The notes under the pieces are model-generated. The model made no database searches, had not been told where the DNA came from, and worked only from the letters and a program-made list of their open reading frames with translations. Positions 10,001 to 23,500 of a stretch of 64,000 nucleotides of DNA are shown here, one piece after another. This DNA is from Bolinopsis microptera (lineage: Eukaryota; Ctenophora; Tentaculata; Lobata; Bolinopsidae), in NCBI RefSeq assembly GCF_026151205.1, contig NC_087074.1:5952001-6016000 (forward strand). The letters are read 5' to 3'. How positions within the stretch are numbered: position 1 is the first letter of the stretch; the number at the start of each line of letters is the position of its first letter. A program made the position numbers and the translations under genes.

Positions 10001-11391
10001 ACTCCAGTGCTGCATTGGCTCCGAAAGCCCAACAATTGCCACAACCCTGGTTCTTGACTTCTGTCATAATATCAGTGTAGTCCACGAAGTCCTAAACATT
10101 TATTAGCTATTATATATAAAGTATAAGCTTTTTTGAATCAAGGTCGTTGTATTTAAATGCAAGTAAAATTAGAAGGAAACCGAAAAGTGGTCGTGAAAAA
10201 TCCAAACAATATTTGTTATCAACGCACCGGTAGTTCTGCTGCCATAAGATTTACAGGTCGGGTTTGTTGAAGGCTTATTTCAGCTTCACTTGGGGTAAAA
10301 TCCGACATGTTCAATCCCAAATGACTTTGTAACTCGCCTTCTGTCTAAAAAGGTTTGAGTTTTAGAAAATATTTCAGTAACGAACAGAATTAACTTAAAA
10401 TAAAACTGTTTCGTTACTGTAACCAAAATGTAGCCAACTTCAGCCAAAGTTAACATTGGCCGAATTCGGATATATCTTGGTGAAAATAAATCAATTATAA
10501 TACATATTCAATTTCAGCCTTGCAATTGCGTTGTATTTAAATTGGGTACTAGCACAAACATGATCAATGGTGCAGATCACTTGTAAGATCTTCCAGCTCC
10601 ATTAAGAAATATAACCCAGAATGTTTCTCACCTCTAAGAAATATAACCCAGAATGTTTCTCACCTCTAAGAAATAAAACCCAGAATGTTTCTCACCTCTA
10701 AGAAATATAACCCAGAATGTTTCTCACCTCTAAGAAATATAACCCAGAACATGTTTCTCACCTCTAAGAAATATAACCCAGAATGTTTCTCACCTCTAAG
10801 AAATATAACCCAGAATGTTTCTCACCTCTAAGAAATATAACCCAGAATGTTTCTCACCTCTAAGAAATATAACCCAGAACATGTTTCTCACCTCTAAGAA
10901 ATATAACCCAGAATGTTTCTCACCTCTAAGAAATATAACCCAGAATGTTTCTCACCTCTAAGAAATATAACCCAGAATGTTTCTCACCTCTAAGAAATAT
11001 AACCCAGAATGTTTCTCACCTCTAAGGCAAACTCGTTAATTTCAGCTTCCCACTCCTTATCTGCTTCATCATTGTGGACGAACACTTCAGCAGCGTGTTT
11101 TTTGAATACTTGGAAGTGTTCGTTCCCGTCACCGTTCTGGAATGTTACTGATGATAATTATCATGTCATGTCTGTACCTTTCAGACACACCATCGCAAAC
11201 ATAAAATGCTGCGGTAGAGAAAGCTCTGTAAGGATCTAAACATATGATTTTGTTGTTTTACTCACACCCAAAAAGAGTTGTGGAGTCTTGTGGTACTTTC
11301 TCAAAGTTTCTTGATAAAGTTTATTAAAGTCAACATCCTTCGCTGCAGAGGATCCCAACACTACCACGAAGAGTAGAAGAGATGAAAGCAT
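7031..11391 (-). CDS. Cathepsin-like papain-family (C1) cysteine protease with acidic/Cys-rich C-terminal extension
   Basis: Secreted or lysosomal cysteine protease. Exons (high to low): 11391-11266, 11136-11020, 10344-10228, 10091-9978, 9854-9701, 9361-9186, 8861-8746, 8279-8164, 7926-7747, 7591-7348, 7103-7031. All phases close, giving 510 aa. An N-terminal signal peptide (LLLFVVVLGSSA) is followed by an inhibitor-type prodomain. The mature domain starts near LPDFVDYTD. Catalytic residues are visible: Gln135 (KNQG), Cys140 (GNCWAF), His286 (VNHAVNVVGYG), Asn306 (RNSWG). The GCMGGWP motif is also present. The family domain ends at AHYPVIAG, where G|GTTAGT is both a stop (GGT TAG, 8161-8159) and a splice donor. 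Splicing adds an acidic Glu-rich linker and repeats of the type AKSACGAMLDCKG and AKAACEERDDCKG. The donor of exon 4 (GTTGGT) is weak. The gene lies in a repeat-rich neighbourhood with a MITE just inside one intron. Confidence 0.88.
8455..8736. repeat. C-rich tract inside intron 7 of the protease
   Basis: Runs of C separated by TTTCA or TTT (irregular units like TTTCACCCCCCC). The tract ends about 10 bp past the exon 7 donor (8745/8744 on minus). On the transcribed RNA it is G-rich, so it could fold into G-quadruplexes right after a 5' splice site. Proline-rich or glycine-rich ORFs across it are artefacts. Confidence 0.85.
9552..9694. mobile_element. MITE with GGGGCCATCTACTTA ends
   Basis: Terminal inverted repeats GGGGCCATCTACTTAGGACG and CGTCGTAAGTAGATGGCCCC, flanked on both sides by TAA. 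A 3-bp TWA target duplication fits the PIF/Harbinger superfamily. It sits in intron 5 of the protease, only about 6 bp past the splice donor GTAAGT at 9700-9695. Confidence 0.75.
10612..11025 (-). repeat. 32/34-bp minisatellite carrying copies of a splice donor
   Basis: About 13 tandem units. On the minus strand each contains TTAGAG|GTGAGAAAC, which is the real donor of protease exon 2 (exon ends at 11020). Two units carry a 2-bp insertion. The array fills the intron from its first base, so identical donor sites follow the true one every 32-34 bp. Confidence 0.9.
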
Positions 11392-12996
11392 TTGTGGTTT
11401 GGTACTGGTAGCACGTTTTATACTTTAACTGTGATCGAGCTTATTTGTTAACTAACAAACTATTTTGGCTTAAGCAAAAATAGCTTGTACGATGTACAAA
11501 AAATGCTGACTGAATAGCTTTATTAACATTGTCATTAAGTTAATTTAAGCTGAACTAAAAACACTAAAAGATTAAAGAAACGTAACAAAATCAACAGGTT
11601 TACGGATCAGAAACGACGAGTTCGACTTAATCTAGCAGACAATAAAATTACTGTCCGATCCCCCCTAAAGCTAATTCTAAACTGTGAGCCTAAAACTGCG
11701 TTATAAGCACATTGCTACTCAGTCAAATGTTTCAGCTTCTTGATGATAAGTCATCAAATCTGATGAGTCGATTTAAAGTTAACACTAAGTCTAACACTTA
11801 TGACTTGACAGTTATTTAGTGCAAACGTAAGTCGTGAGGTAAACAGCATCGTTACGCGGAGGTTTTCTTCATTTGTACGTGAGCTTCAAACTATGAACAA
11901 ATGAGCTCATGAAATATAATTATAGGATGGTAATATTGACAAACGCCCCTTTTTAAACGTTAACTCGGCCAAAAAAAACCGCAGACAACACCAAATTTAA
12001 ATGTAATTACTGTATACGCTGACAGTTTATCGTGCCAATGATAAGATTGATCTTAGTCACATACAGGCTAAAGACGAAATCAGGGAAGGAGTGAGGAGGG
12101 ATAAACGGCGCGACTTGAAAGGAGGGGCGGTCTCGCTGCATCGGGAGTCCTAGAAGGAGCTTCTATCAATACCAACAGGACACCATTCCCTGTGGTCGCT
12201 TTTATTGCTCATATTATATATCGGTATATAATTTACTTGATAATTCATGCTGACTAACTGACTAAAGATGAAAGAGTTTACTTCTTTGACCGTGAACTTG
12301 ATTTACTGCACAAGATGATAATGATCGGTAAATATAGTGCATGAGCGACGATGAGGGACGTGTACAGTAAAACTGTGAAGATATTTGTTTTCCCAGATCA
12401 GAGATTCGAGATATGGTATCCTTTTCTGATTATTCTTAAGATCAACAAATTATTTTCGTTAACTATAGGGGGTATAACCAGAGTTAACACTGCAAATATT
12501 TGTTGTCGCTGTTTAGTGTCTAACCACACTGACTAATAACGATATATTTACTAACATGGATATTATATTAGTTTAAATTACTGAATGGTAAACTTGATAA
12601 TTTGGCTTCATACTATTATAATGGACGACTATTCCGGAACTACGCCTAGGGGTAGGAGTAGTAGAGAAATATACTACAGGGTTAGACAGCGTTATCTAAT
12701 ATTTGTAAAAGTCTTCTTAATATAATAAGTGTCCAAAAACCAAATGAAACTCGTCGTTTTACAACAAACAATAAAGTAAAAGTATTGTGTAAGTATTTTG
12801 CAAGTAAACATGCAAAATTTAAAGAGTAAAATTATTGATACACGAAACTGTTAAAAATCGATTTAACGATAAAAGTTTGGGATACAAATGAAAAAGCTTC
12901 ACAATTTTTAAAACTATCTAAACTTTCTGCCATTACGAATTAAATACTATCATAACCTTGATTTGAATTAAAAACAGTGTAAATTATAATTTATTA
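11392..12996. other. No gene seen; upstream flank of the protease
   Basis: AT-rich DNA with no exon I can support. It should hold the protease promoter, but I see no clear TATA or initiator that I would assign. Confidence 0.5.
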
Positions 12997-13508
12997 ATTT
13001 TACCAAAACCCATAATCATGGGTAGAGTGGACCGCTGTCAGTGTCTCTCTTTCCCAAACAAAAGGAAATGATATTACTTTGATTGACCGTTCTCAAATGC
13101 AAAATGATACCGAGAATGAAATCGGTCGCTCGCTTTTCCCATTCATTCACGGCTTACGAATTGTAATAAGTTTCGATTGATTACATCAATCAGATGCTGT
13201 AAAAATCTCTTTGGGTTGCGTTCGGGTCGATACCTAGTATTTCGGGGTAAGGGTGGTAGTTATTAGTATTACTTATTGAATTAGCTGAAGTTTATTGAAT
13301 CTTCATTGCCGAGTACAGCTGCCTTTGAGTAGTTTTTCTTAATCTATTACAATTGTAAATGAATGGGAAAAGCGAGCGACCGATTTCATTCTCGGTATCA
13401 TTTTGCATTTGAGAACGGTCAATCAAAGTAATATCATTTCCTTTTGTTTGGGAAAGAGAGACACTGACAGCGGTCCACTCTACCCATGATTATGGGTTTT
13501 GGTAAAAT
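12997..13508. mobile_element. Long inverted-repeat element with about 150-bp arms
   Basis: The left arm 12997-13149 and right arm about 13357-13508 are near-perfect inverted copies (outer end TTTTACCAAAACCCATAATC) around a loop of about 207 bp. Such long, nearly identical arms suggest recent insertion or gene conversion between arms. No ORF inside. It resembles fold-back DNA elements. The RNA would form a long hairpin. Confidence 0.8.
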
Positions 13509-15211
13509 ATCATCTCTTTTTGATTATAATGTCAGGGTACTTTATAAAGTCGAAATATAAACTGATATCTTCATTAATAAGGAGGAAGTTTCAACGATTT
13601 CGAAATCTATCCTTTAAAAACATTTCCTTGTGTTTAGGGAAGCATATCGGTCGATCACTGACTGAATATGCCACTTAATACTCATTCAAGTTGGCATTAA
13701 ATTCATATATAATGACATTAAACTGTCGTGGCAAAGCAGAATTTGTTGGAAATCACGAATGAGCAAAATTCTCACCTTTCGCACGTGCAAACTTTGAGCA
13801 GACGTTGCGTGCGCATCCAATATTGAATCGCCGTAAATTTTTGCATGTAATTGTTTTATATATAGCTTGATAAGCATGCAAAGTTTCAAAGTATTTTAAG
13901 AAGAACTGTAATCACAACGGCACTCTAAAGTTGACAGAAAATGACGAAAACAGCAATTTTCAGTGATTTTAGCGATTTTCTATCAATTTGGGCGTGTCCC
14001 AACGTGTGCAACTTTTCGATTTTCAACTTTAAAACTAGCCTATGACACAATTTATACCTATAGGAAGCAGAACTGAGCTCCACAACCCAAGGCATGGCCC
14101 AACACCAGAGAATACTAAATCGCAAAATTGACGTTTTTATAAAATAATTCTTCAAAAAAGCACAAACTTCAATGACGAATATCTTTATGAAGGAGCAAGC
14201 TAGAAAAACTTTCCGGTAGATTTTCAGAATGCTTGAACAATTATCTAAGATGAAATTTTCCTCAGATTTTGAATAAAATTACTCCTTAATGGTTTAAAAT
14301 TAATTTTAAAAGTTATTACTTTGTCAAAAATCAAGTTTTAAAAACGGTTAACTTGATGACGTCATCAAGGGGTGTTTATGACGTCATATAATTTTTGTAT
14401 ACAATGTAAACTAAAGTATAAACAATTATTTGCAAGACCTGTGGTCGGAAATGGCTGTATCTTTTATACTTTTAAATCTATGGACAATTAAATACAGGCT
14501 ACAATTGACTGGCAAAGCGTCTATCCCTGAATATATATATATATGTATATATGTATCACGACAATCTATCGTAAAACAGGGGTTCTAGAAAACCCACTTC
14601 CCGATGCTCCTGAAACCTGAAACTTTTTTTGCAGTCGATTTGGTCAACGTCTAGACGCCCTGAAAAATTTCAGATCTCTAACTCAATTTTAACATGGTTT
14701 TTAAGGCACCTGAATATGGCGATTTTGGGTTTTTTACCGAATTTCGTATAACAGTGCTGGCGAGTATTTTATGCAAATTTCTTAAAAATCTCAACATAAC
14801 TATTTTTTATTCCTGTCATCTTTGACATCAAATTAGAATGTTTTGAACTAAAAATAAATCTGCTGAACGACTTCCGATGAGTCTTAATGCCTGAAAAACG
14901 CCTCCGGCCGGAGTGCACGCTTCGCGTGCACGAAAGAGGCTTGTAACGTGTACCAAAGGGGGTATAATAGTAAAGGGGGTATAATAGTAAAGGGGGTACA
15001 TAGTATACCCACAATAAATGCACCGGTCGTGCTTGCCAGCACTGTGATATTGGAAATAACGAGTCTTTTCAAGAAAAAGACTCGTGTAAAAAGAAATGTA
15101 GAATCAACTTTATTGATAAACATTTAATTAATTTCATCGATGTAGAAAGATCAGAAATTTAGTTTTTACAAAAACTGTTTAGAGTATAAATGTTTTAAAG
15201 GAACATATTGA
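13509..15211. other. No gene seen
   Basis: No exon recognised. Small features only: a GTGCACGC/GCGTGCAC hairpin at about 14912-14930, a triple GGGGGTATAATAGTAAA-like repeat at about 14958-15005, and TA-rich microsatellite at about 14530-14556. Confidence 0.5.
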
Positions 15212-16848
15212 TATACGGGTAAACCGCCCCTAAAATGTCACCCACCCCTAAACCGCCACTCTTGATTGATTGGATCCCATCTTCTTAGAAAGTATCTTAC
15301 CTAATCATTTGTAACTCCTAAACATAAAAAAATATCATTCAGACCCTGCCACATCCTGAAATTGAATCTAAATGATGCCATAAGGGCATTTTTTTCACTT
15401 TGTACGAATTTTTTACTTTTGAAAAAAAGCGCACAATTTTATAACTCTGGAATTCATTAATATTAACTCGGTTTTGGTCTAGGATAGTGATATTTACATA
15501 TTTTAGCAACTTTGTACATATGACTGGAGATATGGAAAGTTATACATTACTCAATATTACTACCCTCCCCTAAAATGTCACCTGGCCGTCCCCTAAAATG
15601 TCATTTTATCAGATTCTGGCTTTGAGACTACAAGCACCATAAAATGGAGGACGGAGGTACCAGCCTATTAAATATTTAGCATCTAATGGTAATATTGGAA
15701 AGCTTTGGCAGCTCAAGGAATTAGTTTTATTTTATTAATCGCAATAAACATCCCCTGAAATGTCTAATTATCCCCCCTAAAATGTCATTTTAACCTGATC
15801 AAATTACTCAGGCTTTTCCTAAGATGCAATGCATACTCACATTTCGTTAATAGTTGATGTTAATAATTAACAAGTGCCAAAACAAGAGCACACCATGCGA
15901 ACAAAATACAAATTTGACATTTTAGGGGAGAAAAAAATGACATTTTAGGGGGCATATCATAGGTTTACCATAAACTAGTAAGTACCAAAAACCGTAGTTT
16001 TTGAGATTCAATTTTGCTAAAAGCAGTCAAATCTAGTCTATAGAGAAGGTCAGATCGATTACTGGGTTGGATTAGTTAACTACAGGTCACTAAAATTGCC
16101 AAAATGCAGGATGATGTTAAAAATCCCAAAAAATGCAATTAAAACATGCAATTTGCACAAGGTTAAAATCACATTGAATCCATTTCATTTGTGCCAATTG
16201 TTAGTTTATAACTAGATAATCTAACTACAGGTGTAAATTTTGTTGACTGAGTTACTGTTTTGCCGTAAGTTCTGGGTATTCAAAAAAAAGTCCCCAAAAT
16301 GTCACAAAAAGTAAATTGACTAAATTCCACCATTTTTTTTTTCAACAGATAGAGAAACTCTGGTCGACACCTCTCAGAAATAGATTATATTTGTCCCAGA
16401 AGTGGTTAAAATTAATAATTGAGCAACATTCTGAGTGCTACACAACCTGTTTTAGCTGACGTTTTAGGGGTGGTGCACGTGACATTTTAGGGGGTGATTA
16501 CGGTTTTGGGGTACTTCCTTTAGTGAGTGAATGTTTTCAAGTAGCTTAATGTTTTAATAAGACAAAACAAATAGTACTAGTGACAAAAGATAAATCAGGC
16601 CTCCTGTACATTTTGTAATTATCACACATATAGAGTTGACATTTTAGGGGTGGTGTTTTAAAAGTGACTCCATTTCAACATCAAAAAAATTGTACCTGAT
16701 TTTATTTTCAAATTTCCAAATCTTCCTGGCAGGCTAGAAAAAGGTTTAAATATTATTCCTAGACACTTCAGAACCCTGTAAATTTAGCCCTAACTCGGCA
16801 ATCTGGGCCCAAAAAACAGGTGACGTTTTAGGGGCGGTTTACCCGTAT
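15212..16848. mobile_element. Non-autonomous TIR DNA transposon with subterminal repeats
   Basis: The ends are ATACGGGTAAACCGCCCCTA and its reverse complement, about 28 bp, with one mismatch (AATGTCAC versus AACGTCAC). Inside, the motif CCCCTAAAATGT recurs near the left end (15230, 15575, 15590, 15774), and its inverse ACATTTTAGGGG recurs toward the right (15918, 15940, 16481, 16635). Such oriented subterminal copies are typical transposase-binding arrays. No transposase ORF is present. The target duplication is unclear (TA possible), so I do not name the superfamily. Confidence 0.75.
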
Positions 16849-17014
16849 TGGTATTTTTCAATATGTAATTCACATATAATACCGCATTCAGAAATGCAGT
16901 ATTTTCAACCCCCCCCTCCCCAAAAAGAGAGATGACTGCCGGTTAAATGGAAAATGTATCGCTTCGTAGTACTTTTTATTATTAATTAACCTGACTTCAC
17001 AGACTGGAGACACA

Positions 17015-17095
17015 GACACATACCTCACTGAGAATGAAGACACAGAAACATACCTTGCTGAGAATGAAGACACAGACACATACCTCACTGAGAAT
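17015..17095 (-). repeat. 33-bp repeat, three copies, with donor-like motifs
   Basis: Three copies of a 33-bp unit. On minus each holds TTCTCAG and then a GTATGT, so both an acceptor-like and a donor-like signal repeat. No flanking exon was recognised, so its link to a gene is unproven. Confidence 0.6.
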
Positions 17096-17536
17096 GAGTC
17101 TAAGAAGAGATAATACGGACACGTACATTTAAAGATTTAGAAATGAGAAGCAAAAACTGGGCACAGAAAATTGAAACAAGACAAGATCCGCTGAATTTAA
17201 GATATTTAAAAATTGTGAAGATGATTTTCTTCAAAGCTTGAGTTTGAGAAGGAAAGATTTTTGATTAGTAATCAGGGCCAGGCTCCTCCCTTCCCCCTCC
17301 ACAATCATTTCACAACCTCTCCTCGACTGATTACATTATATGTGAACTACCCCTTATTAAAAGTTTTTATTTAACACGTTTATCATTAAAAAATGTGTAA
17401 TAAGCTAATTTACATATAAATAAACTGAAAACCGTTCTGCTTTCTACAGTCTTTATTTTATTGTTAACCACTACTGTTTATTATATTAATAGATTCCAAC
17501 ATGCACCCATCCTACAACAACCTCTCCCTCTCAGCT

Positions 17537-20500
17537 CTACATCTTAGATTTCACCAGGCTCTGATAAAGCTTGGTCAGGTTATTGCAGTATTTGATGTGA
17601 GACGGTGCGTCCTTCTTTTTACACTCTGTTGAACAGTAGGGGTGCTTACATTTCTTACATCTGAAACAAGTAGAAAGTGTTGAGTAATCGGGATTTAGTA
17701 AACTAAAAAAAGTAAAGTTGGAGACACATCATTTAAAATTGAAATTCAGAACAGGATAGTTGAAACCATGCTATCATTGAAAACTCTCAACTATTTTAGA
17801 AAACTTCTCATCAGAAAATCTAATTACCGATATTGTAGCTCACCCCCCCCCCCCCCCCCCCCCCCCCCCCCAGCTCATGATAAGTAACCACTAGTTACCA
17901 CTAGTTACCACTAGTTACAAATTGAATTACCGATATTGTAGCTCATGATAAGTAACCACCAGTTACCACTAGTTACCACTAGTTACAAATTGAATTACCG
18001 ATATTGTAGCTCATGATAAGTTTTGTCGTCCTCCTCCTCTGAAGTACAACACACCACACAAAACGGAGGATACTGCATGTTCTTATAATGCTGAATATAC
18101 CTGACGAGAATACTGTTTTTAGAATGTTTTATTCTGGCCCAATTTGTGGAGCTATCTCAACAGTTTGTGTCTCAACAAAGCCTCAATCATCAATTTGAAA
18201 GTTGTCCTATTGTACAATGTACTTGTATGACTGACGCATGCTTCTTACCATATTATATACATTTCGGCCCATTTTATATGTTTGTTCGGTTTGCTGTATA
18301 TTTGCTATTTTGTAAAAGTTTTATATCAAATCATATTTCCAACTTTTAATAAATGTCACTGACCAATTAATTAATTAATTAATTAATTAATTAATGTCAC
18401 TGACCTGGTGAGACACTCGTAATAATATCCAGTAGCTAGTTCTTTAAACTGCTCGTGCCTTATTACGATTAATATGTTCTGTAGGGCGGGGCCCCATTGC
18501 TTTAGGTTCACTAGAGCTTTTACTCTCTGGAACCTTACTTTTGTATCTCGTCGCGTCTGTGGGCATTTTAGTAAGCTTTAGGAACTGGGAACTTGACTTT
18601 TTGGGCTCATAAGAGATTTATCAACAATGTCAAAATGTTGGATAATAAAGGTAGAAAGTGGATTGAAGCTAGAAATATGTTATCTTTGAAAGTACTAACC
18701 AGGGTGTCCTCATCCTTCCTCTCCTCTATAATATCCCAGTAATCCTGCTCAGTCCCCTCTAGTAAACAACGTAACTCTCTCAGAGCTAGAGTAGCGTCCA
18801 CTATAGCGTCCTCATTCCGACTTAGTTCTAGGTTGGAGCTGACCCTGAAGAGGAAGTTAGGTTATCATTCCGACTTAGTTCTAGGTTGGAGCTGACCCTG
18901 AAGAAGAAGTTAGGTTATCATTCCGACTTAGTTCTAGGTTGGAGCTGACCCTGAAGAAGAAATTAGGTTATCATCTGCTGGTTTATTGGTTACAAGAGGA
19001 CAAGTGAGGGTGACTAGTGAGCAGGACTGATAGTTTGGAACACTTCACCATGGTTACCACCATAGTTACCACCATAGTTACCATAGTTACCACCATAGTT
19101 ACCATAGTTACCATAGTTACCATAGTTACCATAGTTACCATAGTTACCATAGTTACTAAGTTACTAAGTTACCATCTAGTTACCATAGTTACCATAGTTA
19201 CTAAGTTACCATAGTTACCATAGTTACCACCATAGTTACCATAGTTACCATAGTTACCATAGTTACCATAGTTACTAAGTTACTAAGTTACTAAGTTACT
19301 AAGTTACCTGTTACTTCTACAGTTAGTGAGGAGGTTCTCAATATCGTACTGTACCTCCGGGTTATCATCGTACTCTCCATGACACCTGTAATTAATTATT
19401 TAATTAGTGACACCTGTAGTTAATTATTTGATTAGTGACACCTGTAATTAATTATATAATTAGTGACACCTGTAATTAATTATTTAATTAGTGACACCTG
19501 TAATTAATTATTTAATTAGTGACACCTGTAATTAATTATATAATTAGTGACACCTGTAATTAATTATATAATTAGTGACACCTGTAATTAATTATTTAAT
19601 TGAAAAATAACAACAAAATTAACCAAAGTTGTCTTGCTCATAGTGCTGAAGTATTGCAGTGTAGTAATAATTGTAGTAGTAGTGCTGCAGTATTGTTGCC
19701 AATCAAGTACGCCCAGTACAGGGTTTCAGAGCAACTGAATGTTAAGACTTTTCTCGAGTGGTAATGGAGAAGGGCCAAGTTATTTAACTGATATCCCCTT
19801 AAGGGTCAATTAAGGTTTTCCAGTATCTTAATATGATCTGTTACCAAAGAATCAAACTAACAAATTTGGCTCTAAAATCAGCCTTCAGAAGATCTTATAC
19901 GGAATGAAACACTAAAAGTTATAACTTATAGCTGTTAGAACAGTGACTGAAGGACTAAAATAGTAATATGTATTAATTTAAACATTGCCAAGGATACCTT
20001 ACACCAAATATATACAGTATTTTATCATACACCTGTGTCAGATTGCAGAGCGCTTACAATTCATAATTTAATAGCCAGAAATAAGCCGGAATTAGACTCA
20101 TGTTACAGAGTTCCATGCTCACAACCAAATATTTTTAACAGAATACTGGTATATATAAAACTTTTGTTCCGTTAATCTGGGGTGCATTTATACGCTGAGT
20201 GAGTTGAGTGCGGTAATTCTCCAGCATTCGAAGGTCCGCCCCGGGCACTGCGCGGCTTGTCACCCCTCGGCAGTGGGCGGCCACCCATCCGCCGACGGAA
20301 GGGCAACCGAACAGTTCCCGGAGCAGCCCGGAGAGTGCTGGCGGGCTGCCAATGTTAACTCTTCACGGTATGAAAGGTGTTCCCCATCGGGTGACCCGTA
20401 CATGGCACAGATAAGACAGTGCATTGGCAATGCCTGTCTTGGATCGTGGTGTATGGGTCACTCTTTTAAACAACTTCTCTTGTATAGATTCAGTTACATT

Positions 20501-23500
20501 ATTGTTTATAAACGATAACTTTTAAGTGCATTGACCTAGACTTTTAACATCTGGCTCTGTCACTGACAGAACATTTCAGGACAATGAACTCAGAATGCTA
20601 ACATTTCGTAGTGTAATGACCAGAAATTGGTATTAACATATTATGTTACTGAGTAGTAGCCTACTCACAAGGAAATATTTTCTACAGAATGCTAGTATAA
20701 ATACAACTTTTGCACAATTCACTCGGGGAGTATCTATACGCTGTTGAGAGGCTCATCCGTTGCCCGTGTTCTCTCGCTGTCCAGGCCGGGGGTCGCGCGC
20801 CCCCCCTCGCTCGGAGCTGGGCGGCCACCCAGCTCCCAGTTCGGCGGTCGCACCTCAACCCAGCCCGGGCGCTTGAGGGACGGAGCCGCGGATGTGCCCT
20901 CTCAACGGTATGCAAGTTGCACCCTATCGGGTAACCTGTACATGACACGAATATCCTCAGAGTGAGTATTTGCGTCGGATGCTTCTCTAGGATCGTGGTG
21001 TATGGGAGACTCTTTTATACAACTGTATCGAGTCGGTTCAATAACGATAAGTGTAGATAATTATCATCACGATCTGTCAAATACCAGTACCACTTTATAA
21101 CTTAGAGCTGGGACACAACCTTAGAAAATCAAAATGCCACGGTTTGAGAAGCACTATCGAAAAATATAATACTAAAAGGGTATCAAAATAAACTAATGAA
21201 AGATAATAATGTAGTAAGATGAAACGACAAAGTATTCTATAAATATATAAGTTCAAGTTATCGATTGAATTAATAACTTATATTAAAGTCGTTATTGTAA
21301 CGGTATATTAGAACCAGACAGAAACAAAGTGTGAAGGGCCTGAACGGAACCCCTCGGTTTCAGTTCCTTGTATTGTGTAACTTTAACTGTAATCATGGAA
21401 AAGATGGACTTGGAAAGTATTAACTACAGGTGGGATGAGATTTATTCTTGGAGCAAAGAGCAGTTGCGGAACTTTGGCAAACCGTACGGAAAGATGACGG
21501 ACATAGCAGATCCGAAGTTTGCGAAATCAGTGAATAAGCCAGAACTTGTTGGTCGGTCTTATGAGTACATTGGCTATTTAATGGAAACTGTGGAGTCGTA
21601 CCGAAATTGCTGCACAACTCTTCAGGCAAAGTTGATTCAGAACCAGGAAACTCTCATCAGCGTTCAGCAGGAGCTCTCTCAGTGTCAGTCCGAGAAACTG
21701 GAATCTATGAAGAAAATCGTGGAAACCTCAGTCGCTGATTCAGTTAAAGAGGAGATTAAGACTTACAGCGCAATTGTCAGCAATTCACAGACGGTAACTG
21801 CCCCAGTTATCTGCCCAGAAGCCCTAAAAAATGTTGTGAAGACCGTAGTCGCAGAAGAGGACCGTAGTCGAAATCTTCTTGTTTTCGGTTTGCCGGAGGA
21901 GGAGCAGGAAGAGTTAGAGGTAAGAATCGGCGAGGTTTTAGAGGAAATAGGGCAGAAACCGAAGGTGGAAGTAGAGCGACTCGGCAAGAAGAAAACTTCT
22001 ACCTGTACTCGCCCAGTGAAAGTCTGCCTGACCAGCTCCTTGATCGTACATCAAATCTTAGCAAACGCTCGGAAATTGCGACAATCAGCCAAGTTTAAGA
22101 CTGTGTTTTTGAGCCCTGACAGATCACTGGAGCAGCGGGAAGCCCGAAAGGAGCTGATTGCCAGCATGAGAGCTAAAGCTTTAGCGGAGCCGGACAAAAA
22201 GTTTTACATTAAGGAGGGACAGATATTCAGCTGTAGTCGCAATTGAGTGTATTTATCAGTACATGTGTGATAATGCTTGTTTTTCAGTGTGAGTGAAGTT
22301 TTAGTTAGTGCTAAGCGGGTGCCTACTAGGCTTTTAACTTTCTATACAGGACTGGATAGTCTTCAGACTGTTTTAAAGCTTATTTTTAGTGCAAGAGTTG
22401 GTTGCTAGGCATTGCATTTATCTAAGCAGCGCCTGTATTCAATAATTAATGAAATCTTATTAGCGGATTTAGGTATATAATTATTGTATATATTATTGTA
22501 TGTATAAATTCTTGAGTAAACATTAACCAGTAAACAAAGCTGGTTCCCAATCAATCATAACACTGCCGTACAGCAAGGACATTCGTATCACTTACATATC
22601 AGTATCACTTACATATTAAATATACTCATTACACATTACACATTTAAGTTTTAACATTTCTCATAAGTATTGGTGGTCGATATGAAGGATATTCTATGCT
22701 GCATAAAGCATTCAATCCCTCACAGGATTAAGGACAATGAACTCAGAATGCTAACAATTCGTAGTCTAATGACCAGAAATGAGTAGAACATATTACTTTG
22801 CAGAGTAGTAGCCTACTCACAACGAAATATTTTCCACAGAATACTAGTATAAATACAACTTTTGCACAACTCACTCAGGGAGTATCTATACGCTGAGTCG
22901 AGGGTGGGGTGCAGCAGTCCCCAGTACTCGAAGGTCCGCCTTAGTCATTGCCCGTCCTCCTAGTCCTCAACGATGAACGGTAGTAGGTTTGAAATACTAG
23001 TTAAACCTACGTCCGCGCGTTTCCGGGGCGGGCTGGAGAATGCTGGCAGGCTGCCAAAGTCAACTCTCCTCGGTATGCAAGGTGCACCCTATCGGGTAAC
23101 CTGTACATGACACGGATATTCTTAGAGTGAGTACTTGTGCGGGTACCTCTCTGGCAAGGATCGTGGTGTATGGGAGACTCTTTTATACTTTTATACAACC
23201 TTTCAGGAATTCAAAAACAACAGCAAAAATGTAATAAGTAAATAGTGGTTAGGTTTTAACTTACTTGAGTTTGAGATCCATTAGCATATCAATTGCTTTA
23301 TCGTATTCCACTAATGCCAGCTGGAACTCTTTATTTTTATGAAACGAATTTCCTGGGAATAAATTGTTGAGCTATATAATATCACAATGACAACTGATAG
23401 ATATGCATGGTAATTAAGCGGTTGTTCATGGTACTGGTAGTTGAACACATAGAAATGATAATTCTAAGGGGTTATACTTATATGAAACGCTCACCTCTTA

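Noticed and set aside
9924-10106. 60-codon plus ORF
   Set aside because: Antisense shadow of protease exon 4, which holds the catalytic Cys.
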